DNA of 50,175 nt from Candidatus Kapaibacterium sp. (GTDB lineage Bacteria; Bacteroidota; Ignavibacteria; Kapaibacteriales; UBA7675), in NCBI GenBank assembly GCA_028284775.1, contig JANQRB010000143.1, positions 1 to 50,175 on the forward strand, given 5' to 3'. Each line of letters begins with the position of its first letter. Within the stretch, counting starts at the first letter, position 1. The notes under the pieces are model-generated. The model was not told the DNA's origin. It did no database searches and was given only the letters and a program-made list of their open reading frames with translations. The position numbers and the translations under genes are program-made. Of the stretch, positions 38,613 to 47,022 are shown one piece after another.

Positions 38613-38639
38613 AGGTACAATCGTCCCGAGATTATCGTG

Positions 38640-41600
38640 TTAGCTCATCACATCAAAATCGCCTTCCAGGACGCGGTCGAGGCGTCCGGTGCGCCACTTA
38701 CGAACGGCGTCGCGAACCAGGGGCGAGGGCAGCTTGCGATAGCGCCGCACGATGGCGGGCCTGCCTTCGTCTTCCGCCAGCAGCTCTTGCGCTGTGGCCA
38801 GCAGAGCCTCCTTGCCGTCCAGCGGATTGTTGGGCTGCGGCACAACACGCACCCGGGCAACACTGCGTTCAGTGGACTTGCGTTCACCCGGCGCTTCCAT
38901 CACGTGCATCCCCGACTCGGGCGCCAGCAAGGAATAAGCGGCAAAGCCCGATACCGCTACCAGCAGACGATAGGCCTGCGAGCGTTCCGGCTCGTATTCT
39001 TCCAGAATGTCGAATTTCATTTTGCGCTTTTGGGCCCAGTTCCAGTACATCTTGCCGATCCGCATGGCGAATTCGTTGTTGCCTGCGGCTTTGGCGCCGC
39101 CGTCGCGTACCGCTTCAATCAGCAGAAAGGAGTCGCGCGGTTTATTTTGGTCGAGTGCTTTGCATGCTTCGTCGAGCAGGAAAACCTGCTGGGCAAGGCG
39201 CTGAACCAACTGCGCGGAAAAGGTCTGCTCCTCAGCGCCGCGAGCCAGCCGCTCCATCAGGGTGCGGGCGGTTTTCATTCCTTCTTCGATACGATCCATA
39301 AATTCCACCCGGCCCAGGATGCCGAATCGTTCGTCTGACTCCCAGAACTCGGGCGTCGAGGCCTGGTCCAGCTCGGCCGTTTTGCGCTGCTCCCATTCAG
39401 CCGCTGCAATGCGATCATCCAGCTCCGCCACCCGGAGCGACAGCAGGGCTACTTCGGCGCTGTTGCCAGCCGGCTCAAGAACAAGACTCGGCAGGTCCGT
39501 TTCGCCGCTGTTGTCGGCGAAGGGCGGAAACAGCTCTTCCTGGCGTTTATCGGACTGATTGTCGGGGTCGATAAATTCGACTTCAATGCGCCGGCCGTTG
39601 CTGCGCACGAACAAAAACTGGTCGCCTTCGGGAAACTGATGGGAAACGATCGTCAGCGCCAGGGGCGAAAGCAGATAGCGCTCGATGGCGCGTTTGAGAG
39701 GACGCGCGCCCAGATCCTCGGTATAGCCTTTTTCCAGCAGAAAATTGATCGCCGAGTCTTCCCATTCCACGGCCCATGTGCGGTTGCGCAGACCGCGCCG
39801 CTTCAGGACCGCCTGTAGTTCCTTGTGCAGCAGGTCGCGCATGACGCCGCGTTCCAGCGGATGAAAAACAACGATGCGATCGATGCGATTGACAAACTCG
39901 CGGCGAAAAACCTGTTCGACGGCGCTTTCGACGTTTTTGCCGGTAAACTGCTCGCGCTCCGCCAGGAATCCGATCGATTCGCGCTGTGGAATCGCCGCGC
40001 CGAGATTGCTGGTCATTATGATAATACAATGGCGAAAATCGGCGGTATTGCCGCGGCGGTCGGTCAGGCGGCCGTCGTCAAAGACCTGGAGAAAAAGATC
40101 CCAGATGTGAGGACTGGCTTTTTCAAATTCATCCAGCAGGAGCACCGCAAAGGGTTGGTTGCGAATCTGGTCCGTCAGCGACAGATTATCCGAGCCGATG
40201 TCGGTATCACCGACAATACGACCGATGGATTCCGGCGCCGCGAACTCGCTCATGTCCAGCCGTATCATTCGCTCGGAAGAGCCGAAGAGATATTCGGCCA
40301 ACGTTTTCGCAATTTCGGTTTTGCCGGTCCCCGTCGGGCCGACGAAGAGGAAGACACCGAGGGGCTGCGTCGGATCGGTCAGCCCGGCCTTAATCATCGC
40401 CACCCGATCGATAAGGCATTCGGCGGCTTCGGGCTGCCCGAATACCCGTTCATTCAAAAAATTCCGCAGCGTTTCCAGCTTCAGCTCCTGCCGGTCGTCG
40501 AGGATGCTCGCAGGCAGGCCCGTCAGCTGTCCAAGGGTCGAAATCAGCTCATCGTGATTGATGACATACTTTCCTTTGACGGCAGCCAGCCGTTTGCGCG
40601 TCATCGAAAGAAAGCGCAGGATGTGGCCGGGGGACGCCAGATTGCCCAGGAACTGCCGTACCAGTTCAAATGCCTCGGCTATTGTTTTTTCGCTGATAAT
40701 GGCGCCGCCGGCAGCTTTACTGTGGTGGGCGGCCCAATTGCGTACGATTTCCAGCGCTTCGCTGTCTGTCGCCGGTGCGATACGTTCTACCGCGACCGCG
40801 GTTCGTACCTGCGGCTTGGCCTGCAAAAGTTTTTCGAAAGACGTAGCCTCCGTCTCCCCGACAAAACGCAGTTCGCCCTTTTCGGCATGCGGCAGGATCG
40901 CGTCGAGAATGCTCACCAGTTGATACTTGTGCCGTCCCGCAACCATCAGCTCGTGAAAATTCGGCACATACCACAGCACTTTACGGCCGCCGCTGAGTTT
41001 GCGCAACAGAGTCTGCACGCGACCTTCGAGCTCGCCGATATATTTTTGGCCGGACATCAGCTCGGCGGCGCCCGCCTCGAATATCACCCATCCCTGTTCG
41101 AGCAATCGCTGCGCCAGCACTTTAAACACAACGGTTTTGCCGACGCCCGGCTCGCCGACGAGTACCACTGACCGGGAGGGTTCTTTCAGCAGCAAGCTTT
41201 CCGCCGCCCCGACATGATCCAACAGACGCTTGTATGTGATCGGGCTGTCGCCGGCAAGGTCGTCGGCCGTCCAGATCCGACCGAAGCCGCGCAGGTATTC
41301 GAGGTCGATCAGCTCGGCATCACGATTGTGGAGTTCGTCACTTAAAGCTTCGACATATTCCGGCCCCAGGTCTTTGAGCAGACGCTCCAGCTCGTCGGCT
41401 TCATCATCGGATATTCCCTGCAGAGCGCTGCCGAAAACCAAATCTTCACCGGCGCTTCGCCGCTGGGCAATAAAGGCGCGCAGCGCGCGAAAATCGGAGG
41501 CATCGCGTTCAAAGCCGCCGGCCGCCGCCACCAGCACCGGGCCGATCAGCGCCTCGGATTGTAAGTCGTTAAGCGTACTCAGGGCAAAGTGCAGGCGCGT

Positions 41601-42005
41601 GCGATACTGATCGTCGAGCTTCGCCATGATATCCGGAACGGCATCACTACGCTCCAATTGCTTCAATGCTTCGAGTGCCATGCAGGCCAGAGCCGCACTA
41701 TCGGATTCATAATAGCTCAGCAGGTCTGTGTCCGCTCCGGCGGCGCTACGCAGTAAGGCGACACCGCGCTGAAACTCAGGGTGGCGGCGCAGCTCGTCTA
41801 CGGGAGGCGCTTCATTCACATAGGGCCGCAAACTCGCGGCAATCCGGTAAATCTCTGGCATATCCGGCCGGCTGGCTTCGGCTTCGGCCTTAGACGCTTC
41901 GCCGGCAGGAAGCGGGTCGGGTTTCCGGCGGGCTTCACGCCAGTGCAGAACGGCATAACAAGCGGCGGCGCCGAGTACCAACATCAGAAGGTGAAAGATA
42001 TCCAT
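38640..42005 (-). CDS. Membrane-anchored ClpB-like AAA+ ATPase fused to GGQ-less release factor-like domain
   Basis: 1121 aa from ATG 42005. Residues 4-22 are one membrane helix; about 50-240 is helical and is not a Clp N-domain. AAA module 1: Walker A GEPGVGKT (284-291), but the Walker B position reads VLWYVPNF (343-350), without the acidic pair. AAA module 2 is intact: GPTGTGKT (556-563), LLLDE (622-626), then ClpB-type sensor and small domain to about 810. From about 850 the sequence reads as RF2: an N-terminal helical part (TPEFWESDERFG, 884-895), the domain 2 entry (WNWAQKRKMKFDILEE, about 985-1000), AYSLLAPESGMHV (about 1020-1032), and the RF2-like tail RTGRLDRVLEGDFD (about 1105-1118). 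The GGQ domain is absent and the SPF stop-codon region is degenerate. Unfolding or extraction of proteins at the membrane, perhaps on ribosomes, is inferred. First gene of an operon with the acyltransferase and transporter. Confidence 0.82.
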   Translation of the reverse strand: MDIFHLLMLVLGAAACYAVLHWREARRKPDPLPAGEASKAEAEASRPDMPEIYRIAASLRPYVNEAPPVDELRRHPEFQRGVALLRSAAGADTDLLSYYESDSAALACMALEALKQLERSDAVPDIMAKLDDQYRTRLHFALSTLNDLQSEALIGPVLVAAAGGFERDASDFRALRAFIAQRRSAGEDLVFGSALQGISDDEADELERLLKDLGPEYVEALSDELHNRDAELIDLEYLRGFGRIWTADDLAGDSPITYKRLLDHVGAAESLLLKEPSRSVVLVGEPGVGKTVVFKVLAQRLLEQGWVIFEAGAAELMSGQKYIGELEGRVQTLLRKLSGGRKVLWYVPNFHELMVAGRHKYQLVSILDAILPHAEKGELRFVGETEATSFEKLLQAKPQVRTAVAVERIAPATDSEALEIVRNWAAHHSKAAGGAIISEKTIAEAFELVRQFLGNLASPGHILRFLSMTRKRLAAVKGKYVINHDELISTLGQLTGLPASILDDRQELKLETLRNFLNERVFGQPEAAECLIDRVAMIKAGLTDPTQPLGVFLFVGPTGTGKTEIAKTLAEYLFGSSERMIRLDMSEFAAPESIGRIVGDTDIGSDNLSLTDQIRNQPFAVLLLDEFEKASPHIWDLFLQVFDDGRLTDRRGNTADFRHCIIIMTSNLGAAIPQRESIGFLAEREQFTGKNVESAVEQVFRREFVNRIDRIVVFHPLERGVMRDLLHKELQAVLKRRGLRNRTWAVEWEDSAINFLLEKGYTEDLGARPLKRAIERYLLSPLALTIVSHQFPEGDQFLFVRSNGRRIEVEFIDPDNQSDKRQEELFPPFADNSGETDLPSLVLEPAGNSAEVALLSLRVAELDDRIAAAEWEQRKTAELDQASTPEFWESDERFGILGRVEFMDRIEEGMKTARTLMERLARGAEEQTFSAQLVQRLAQQVFLLDEACKALDQNKPRDSFLLIEAVRDGGAKAAGNNEFAMRIGKMYWNWAQKRKMKFDILEEYEPERSQAYRLLVAVSGFAAYSLLAPESGMHVMEAPGERKSTERSVARVRVVPQPNNPLDGKEALLATAQELLAEDEGRPAIVRRYRKLPSPLVRDAVRKWRTGRLDRVLEGDFDVMS

Positions 42006-42084
42006 GCTGCTTGTTTCAGTCCCTTGGGAGCATATACTCAGAATCGTGCAAGCTACACATTCACCGTATATCGCCCAAAGCTGA

Positions 42085-42113
42085 ATTATACACAACAGAC
42101 GCTTTGCTCACAA
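42085..42113 (-). promoter_or_regulatory. Possible promoter of the AAA+ operon
   Basis: On the minus strand, TTGTGA (42113-42108), a 17-nt spacer and TATAAT (42090-42085): a perfect -10 and 4 of 6 at -35 for a sigma70-like promoter. The leader would be about 70 nt. Bacteroidota normally use another consensus, which lowers confidence. Confidence 0.35.
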
Positions 42114-42210
42114 CCTGGCTGACGACTCTGAAACAGAGTAAGGAACCCGCGTTCAACAGATCGCTTGTTCCGCCTGTGTCGGCTTTCCCGCAGTCCGGGC
42201 TTTGCGCGCC

Positions 42211-42930
42211 TCAAGCCCGAGAGGCTTCCAGCTCGGCGAGGCCCGACCGCACTTCGTCCCGTGGCAGTCTGCCCTTTGTTAAACAATCGTCACTAAGAGA
42301 CAGGAGCCGTTGAAAGAAGGCGACACCAGCGTCGAGCAACTCGATATTCCCGGGCTCCCGCGCAAGCATGTCAAACAGGACATCTTCAGCGCTGGCAAAG
42401 TCGCCCCTACCTTCATAATAGCGGAAAAGACCCTGCTGAACTTCACGTGGAAGCGTCACGCCCCGCAGCAGCTTATGCAAATCTTCGACAGTCACCCCAA
42501 TGCTCTGCTTTTCGAGTGCTTCGGATGAGCCTGGCAGCAGCAGCTCCAGCGCCCGCAGATAGCAGCCCTCACTGGCGCTTTGATGAGCGAAGGCAGCGTG
42601 GGCTGTTCCGGCTTCCTTAAGTAATGCAGCCAGAATCGCTCTTTCCGTCCCTTCGATCGGCCCGGAAGAGGCAGACTCCAGGACGGCCAAAAACTCGGCC
42701 TGCGTCATGCCGCCGATGGCAGCGGAATTGAGTCCGAAATAGCGTTCAAATTCCAGATCGATCGAAGCCAGCGCTGTTTCAAAACGCTGCTCTTTCATCA
42801 TCTTCAAGACATGCCGCAGCAGCTGGATAAACTGCGCAAGCTGTCGCATAAGGAAATCATCGCGAATCATTGTCGGATCATTTTTCTTAACAAGTGCCGA
42901 AGACAATTCAGGCTTTGTCATTCGCGGCAT
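42211..42930 (-). CDS. DUF6483-like helical protein
   Basis: 239 aa from ATG 42930; ATG 42921 and ATG 42870 are alternatives, and no clear ribosome-binding site decides. The sequence IRDDFLMRQLAQFIQLL near residue 21 resembles the start of the DUF6483 family (D-[FY]-[IL]-M-R-x-[IL]-x-x-[FL]), which has no known function. The C-terminal third has TPR-like helix pairs (LFRYYEGRGDFASAEDVLFDML). It is cytoplasmic. The 280 nt to the AAA+ gene start hold a promoter candidate, so it may be transcribed separately. A longer frame reaching 43182 is not supported. Confidence 0.65.
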   Translation of the reverse strand: MPRMTKPELSSALVKKNDPTMIRDDFLMRQLAQFIQLLRHVLKMMKEQRFETALASIDLEFERYFGLNSAAIGGMTQAEFLAVLESASSGPIEGTERAILAALLKEAGTAHAAFAHQSASEGCYLRALELLLPGSSEALEKQSIGVTVEDLHKLLRGVTLPREVQQGLFRYYEGRGDFASAEDVLFDMLAREPGNIELLDAGVAFFQRLLSLSDDCLTKGRLPRDEVRSGLAELEASRA

Positions 42931-43281
42931 AATAGTACATTCTGTTCGATCTTTCAAACGCTGCCGCCAGCGCCGCGAGGCAAACCCAATGCGCCGCGCC
43001 GATTGCCGAAGGGCGGTCCCCCCTTTTCTGCATTCCCGAACTTCCAAACGGCGGATCGGCAGCCAAGGCTTCAAGTGTTCCGGCCAGCCCATCAATGCCT
43101 CGTCCCGCATTAACAGCCGGTCGCTTGAAGTGTTGAAAGCAGCTGAAGTGACGAAGTCGAATCGCGATATCCTGAATCCCAAAGAATACTATATTAGAGC
43201 CCCTGCCAAAACAAATCCAGTATTTTAAACGGTAACCCGAGGCGTGATTGCGCCGGGAGTAAGGACAACAGGTGTTAAGTG
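42931..43281. other. Divergent intergenic region
   Basis: 350 nt between divergently transcribed genes. Promoters for both should lie here. I see only a poor TTTG-N18-AGCGTTTG candidate on the minus strand near 42950-42980 and AT-rich DNA near 43185-43230. Confidence 0.35.
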
Positions 43282-44235
43282 ATGGGCACATCATCCTTTG
43301 CAGAACAATGGCAGCAGATTCACAATTTACTTCAAAGAAAAGAATATCAGCCGGCGCTGGAAGCTGTTGAAAAGTGCGCGCGCCAGCATCCAGACAACGA
43401 TATGTACCTGACACTCCTGCATGCAGCGATACACGGCGCTGCAGGCCAGCCGGCGCAGGCCTTAGAGGTTTTGACCGCGGGCTTGCATCGAGGACTCTGG
43501 TATCGGCCTACCATCCTGCGCGATATTTATGGAGCCTATTTCGCCGAGACTATGAAAGAGGCACGATTCGCTGAAATCGAGCGCTTATGGGAAGAAGCCC
43601 GAGTAAAGGAAGAAGCGAGTCTGCCAACTGTAGCGCTGACGCGCCTGCCTGAAGAGTTCAATGCCGATGAGCGTTATCCTTTGTTTCTGGGATTGCACGG
43701 CGCGGGTCAAACGCCGCAGATGTTAAGCGCACATTGGCACAGCCTCCAATTGAAATCGCGGTACATAAGCGTGTTCCCCCGATCTTCGCAGCTTGAAGTC
43801 CCCGGCCAACCCTGGTGGCAGGACCGGGAAAGGGCGGCGCAGGATATCAGGACGGCCTCGGCAAATGCGGCGGCGAGCAATACACTGCTGCATTCGCAAA
43901 ACATCATTGGCGGATTTTCACAGGGCGCAGCGCGCGCGATTGAGACTGCAATAAATGCAACAGTCGCGGCGAAAGGTTTTATTGCTCTGTGTCCGACGAC
44001 GTCCTCTCTTGACAAAGAGGCATGCGAGCAGGCGGCGGGCAGAGGCCTGCGCGGATACATCATTTACGGCGACCAGGATCAGCAGGCGCTTCCGCCAATC
44101 GAGGAACTGCAGAAGTTGTTAACACAGGCCGGGCTCGAGCACAAAGTCATTGCGGTGCAAAACTGCGGGCACTGGTTTCCCGATAATCTGCCGGAGCTTG
44201 TCGATGACGCCCTTGAGTATCTGCAACAATCATGA
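43282..44235 (+). CDS. Alpha/beta hydrolase (esterase/dienelactone hydrolase-like) with TPR-like N-terminus
   Basis: 317 aa from ATG 43282, with AGGTG about 7 nt upstream; a GTG directly before it is equally possible. Residues 8-110 are helical repeats of the TPR sort (LLQRKEYQPALEAVEKCARQHP). Residues 130-317 are an alpha/beta hydrolase: oxyanion region LGLHGAG (137-142), nucleophile elbow GFSQG with S213, acid D264 or D266 in YGDQDQ, and H297 in CGHW. The GFSQG elbow and the short lid fit carboxylesterases/phospholipases of the YpfH group or dienelactone hydrolases. No signal peptide, so cytoplasmic. Substrate unknown. Confidence 0.82.
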   Translation: MGTSSFAEQWQQIHNLLQRKEYQPALEAVEKCARQHPDNDMYLTLLHAAIHGAAGQPAQALEVLTAGLHRGLWYRPTILRDIYGAYFAETMKEARFAEIERLWEEARVKEEASLPTVALTRLPEEFNADERYPLFLGLHGAGQTPQMLSAHWHSLQLKSRYISVFPRSSQLEVPGQPWWQDRERAAQDIRTASANAAASNTLLHSQNIIGGFSQGAARAIETAINATVAAKGFIALCPTTSSLDKEACEQAAGRGLRGYIIYGDQDQQALPPIEELQKLLTQAGLEHKVIAVQNCGHWFPDNLPELVDDALEYLQQS

Positions 44236-44478
44236 GTTTTCAGCCAAAACCAGCGGTATACTGCAAAAGTCACCCGCAGACGATGCTTAAGTGACTACCG
44301 GATTTTGTCATTTGAGAATTCGGCGCAGATACGGAAATTAGGTGGAAGACATCAGCCCTGTGGTATCTAAGCGCACTCCCGCATTCGCTGATTTATTCAC
44401 TCCACTTCTCAGAGGCCGGTGGCCGAAGCCCGGTCCGTTTCAGCCTAAAAGAATATTTCCGAACAAAGGACGCACAGC

Positions 44479-45591
44479 ATGAAGCGAACAAGTCCGCGGT
44501 GGCCGGCTCTACTTGCATTGATATGTCTGGTTCCGACCGTCATAATGTCCATTAAGGCAAAGGAGCCACAGCCCGCGAGCGTACTCCGGCAGAGCAAAAC
44601 AGAAAAGCTTGCCGGCTATATGGAACAGCACGAAACTCTTCATCATTTCAGCGGTTGCGTGCTGGTGATGCAAGACGACGAGATCCTCCTGAAAGGCTCG
44701 TATGGCTGGGCAAATTTCGAACACCAGGTGCCGAATACTTCCAGGACCAAATTTCGCATCGGGTCAATTACAAAGCCATTTACCGCCATGGCGATTATGA
44801 TCTTGCAGGATCAGGGTAAACTGCATGTGGAGGACCGTATCAGCAAGCATATCCCAGGCTCGCCGGAGTCCTGGGCTGCGATAACGATTCAACATTTGCT
44901 GACCCACAGCGCCGGCATTCAACATTCCTGGGCACTCCAAGAATATAAGGACATCAAGATGCAGTCCAACTCTCTCGCGGCTATCGTCGATTTGTTTAAG
45001 AAGCAGGATTTGCTGTTCAGCCCGGGTGAAGATTTTCGCTACAGCGGGGGCGGTTATTTTGTGCTGGCGCAGATTATCGAGCAGGCTTCCGGCAGGGACT
45101 ACGCCAGTTTCCTGCGCGAAGCAATTTTCACTCCTTTGGGAATGGATGATTCCGGCGCCGATCACTCCGCAGGCCTTATCAGGAACCTGGCTTCGGGTTA
45201 TGTCCGCAGCGGATCGCAGATTTTGCGGGGGCCTTTCGTTTTTATGCCTAATCTGACCGGCGGGGGCAACCTTTATTCAACGGTCGAAGATCTGGCCCGT
45301 TGGCATCAGGCCCTGCTGGCGGGCACACTGATTTCAGATTCTACATCCAGACAGATGTTCACGCCGTACAAAAAGAACTACGCTTTCGGCTGGACGGTTA
45401 AAGAGCGCAAGGGACGTCGTGAAGTTCAACACGGCGGAGGCGTCACCGCTTTCAAGTCGTTTATCCTGCGTCTGCCCTCTGAACGTATTTGTGCGATCGT
45501 GCTGAGCAATATTGTCAACAAACCGGCGGTGCCGGCGGCGGCGGTTAAACGCATCGCTCGGGAACTGGTGGATATCACGCTCGGCAATTAA
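44479..45591 (+). CDS. Exported serine hydrolase of the beta-lactamase class C / PBP4* family
   Basis: 370 aa. AAGGA lies 8 nt before ATG 44479. A signal or anchor segment spans residues 8-25. The catalytic S-x-x-K is SITK (S96, K99). The usual Y-x-N reads YSG (Y188-S189-G190), and the third motif is HGGG near the C-terminus. Family members hydrolyse esters or D-amino-acid peptides, and true lactam hydrolysis is rare. Asn to Gly at the second motif is a common variant in the esterase-like branch, so a resistance role is unlikely. It lies 243 nt after the hydrolase gene and probably has its own promoter. Confidence 0.85.
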   Translation: MKRTSPRWPALLALICLVPTVIMSIKAKEPQPASVLRQSKTEKLAGYMEQHETLHHFSGCVLVMQDDEILLKGSYGWANFEHQVPNTSRTKFRIGSITKPFTAMAIMILQDQGKLHVEDRISKHIPGSPESWAAITIQHLLTHSAGIQHSWALQEYKDIKMQSNSLAAIVDLFKKQDLLFSPGEDFRYSGGGYFVLAQIIEQASGRDYASFLREAIFTPLGMDDSGADHSAGLIRNLASGYVRSGSQILRGPFVFMPNLTGGGNLYSTVEDLARWHQALLAGTLISDSTSRQMFTPYKKNYAFGWTVKERKGRREVQHGGGVTAFKSFILRLPSERICAIVLSNIVNKPAVPAAAVKRIARELVDITLGN

Positions 45592-45600
45592 TTTTTGCAC

Positions 45601-45637
45601 CAAAAAAAATGGCTGCCAGCGGTGCCGGCAGCCATTT
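45601..45637. terminator. Bidirectional terminator between convergent genes
   Basis: AAATGGCTGCC (45607-45617) and GGCAGCCATTT (45627-45637) form a perfect 11-bp stem with a 9-nt loop. The A run at 45602-45609 gives a T run on the minus strand, so it best serves the DUF4340 operon. On the plus strand only TTT follows. Confidence 0.88.
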
Positions 45638-45661
45638 GCGCAAAACATCTGTAAATTTCCC

Positions 45662-47020
45662 TCAGGACGGGCTAGCGTCTTTCAGCAGATCCGCCCGCGC
45701 GATATCCAGCTTATCGAAGGCCGATTGCGGTATTACATAGTACCACTTGGCGAAGCGTTCGTTGAGCTGCTGCGAAAGGTCGCGCCCCTTTTTCACCTTA
45801 TCTTCCCAGGACGAAAAGTCAGAATACAGACGCTGGTTGCTGCGGTCGGCATCCGTCATCAGACTGTCGGCTTTGCCCTGAAAATCCATATTCGCCGGTG
45901 AGGGCGGCTGCGGAAACAGGTTTTCGTCGAATTGCGTCGTGATGAATAAATAGCGATTTTCACCGCCGTCGCCTCCCTCGCCGTCACCCGTGCCTGCCGT
46001 CAGAGCCAGGCCCGACCCAAATACGACCTCGCCAAAACGAAGGGTATAGTTCACGCCCTCCTCGGTACGGACCTGCAGTTCGCCTTCATTGGAAACCAGC
46101 GAGCCGTCGACGGTAAAAAAGTAGCCTTTGCTCTGCAGCGATTGCTGATCCATCGAGGTAATCTGGACCGCGCCGTCCGTACGCGACAGGCTCTGGGATA
46201 ATCCTTCGGGCTTAACACGGACACCGACAATGTTAAGTTCATCGATTGTCTTGAGAACGTCGTTGACTTTATTCACATCCACTTCTTTGCCCGCGCCTAC
46301 GCGGTCGAGCGTCCAGTCGCTGCCTGATTTCGCCGCGATAATTTTATCGCGCCGGTCGAGCGAACCGCTGAATTCATTGATGGAATAGTCGTCGAATACC
46401 ATTTCGTTGACTTTGTCTTTGTCGACCTGCAGGAGATCGGTTTCGATCCAATCGCCGAACTTGGTCGAAATATCGATTTCCATATTGACAGCGTAGACGC
46501 GCTTTTTCTCCGGCAGGCGCACGAAACGGCGTTTATCATCGCCCTCGACCTTGTTGCCGATTATCAGATCGGCCAGAATCTTGTCGTTTTCACCCTTTAT
46601 CGTCACGCGCTGACCGCGCCCTTCGGCGGGGGCGGTTTCGTCGAGCGGATCGATGACGCCCATCGCGGTATAGTCGGCCGCGTTGTCGGTCCGGTAGTCG
46701 TCGCGCTTGATGCCGATAACGCCGGCGGCGGTCTTGGACAGACGTTCCTTGCCGTCAGCGGGATAATCGTGATGCGAAGGGATCGACCAGCGGCCGTTTC
46801 GATTCGTTACCTTAAAGGCGATAGCCTGTCCTTCGGCTTCGTCATAATCGATCACTTCCAGCGTCGTTGCGCTGTTAGGATCGCTGAACTCAGGGAAAAA
46901 CTCGGTGCCGACATCGCTGAACTGATCCGGTGTCGCGGGATTCGGCGTCGTCACGATCGCCAGCAGCAGCAGCACGGCGGCGGCGCCGGCAAAGTAGATT
47001 GTTTTCTTTATTTCGGTCAT
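45662..47020 (-). CDS. DUF4340 membrane-anchored periplasmic protein
   Basis: 452 aa. GGAG lies 6 nt before ATG 47020. One N-terminal membrane helix (IYFAGAAAVLLLLAIV) is followed by a long beta-rich region of the DUF4340 kind, recognisable by alternating segments that compare W..P....AD....L (here GRWSIPSHHDYPADGKERL) and repeat about every 150 residues. The family almost always accompanies GldG-type ABC transporters, as here, where it follows the permease-GldG gene by 2 nt. It is presumably a periplasmic part of that transporter. A Gly/Asp-rich loop sits near residue 345. The operon ends at the strong hairpin downstream. Confidence 0.87.
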   Translation of the reverse strand: MTEIKKTIYFAGAAAVLLLLAIVTTPNPATPDQFSDVGTEFFPEFSDPNSATTLEVIDYDEAEGQAIAFKVTNRNGRWSIPSHHDYPADGKERLSKTAAGVIGIKRDDYRTDNAADYTAMGVIDPLDETAPAEGRGQRVTIKGENDKILADLIIGNKVEGDDKRRFVRLPEKKRVYAVNMEIDISTKFGDWIETDLLQVDKDKVNEMVFDDYSINEFSGSLDRRDKIIAAKSGSDWTLDRVGAGKEVDVNKVNDVLKTIDELNIVGVRVKPEGLSQSLSRTDGAVQITSMDQQSLQSKGYFFTVDGSLVSNEGELQVRTEEGVNYTLRFGEVVFGSGLALTAGTGDGEGGDGGENRYLFITTQFDENLFPQPPSPANMDFQGKADSLMTDADRSNQRLYSDFSSWEDKVKKGRDLSQQLNERFAKWYYVIPQSAFDKLDIARADLLKDASPS

Positions 47021-47022
47021 TT

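Noticed and set aside
42125..42139. ACTCTG-AAA-CAGAGT hairpin after the DUF6483-like gene
   Set aside because: Perfect but only 6 bp and without a T run on either strand, so not called a terminator.
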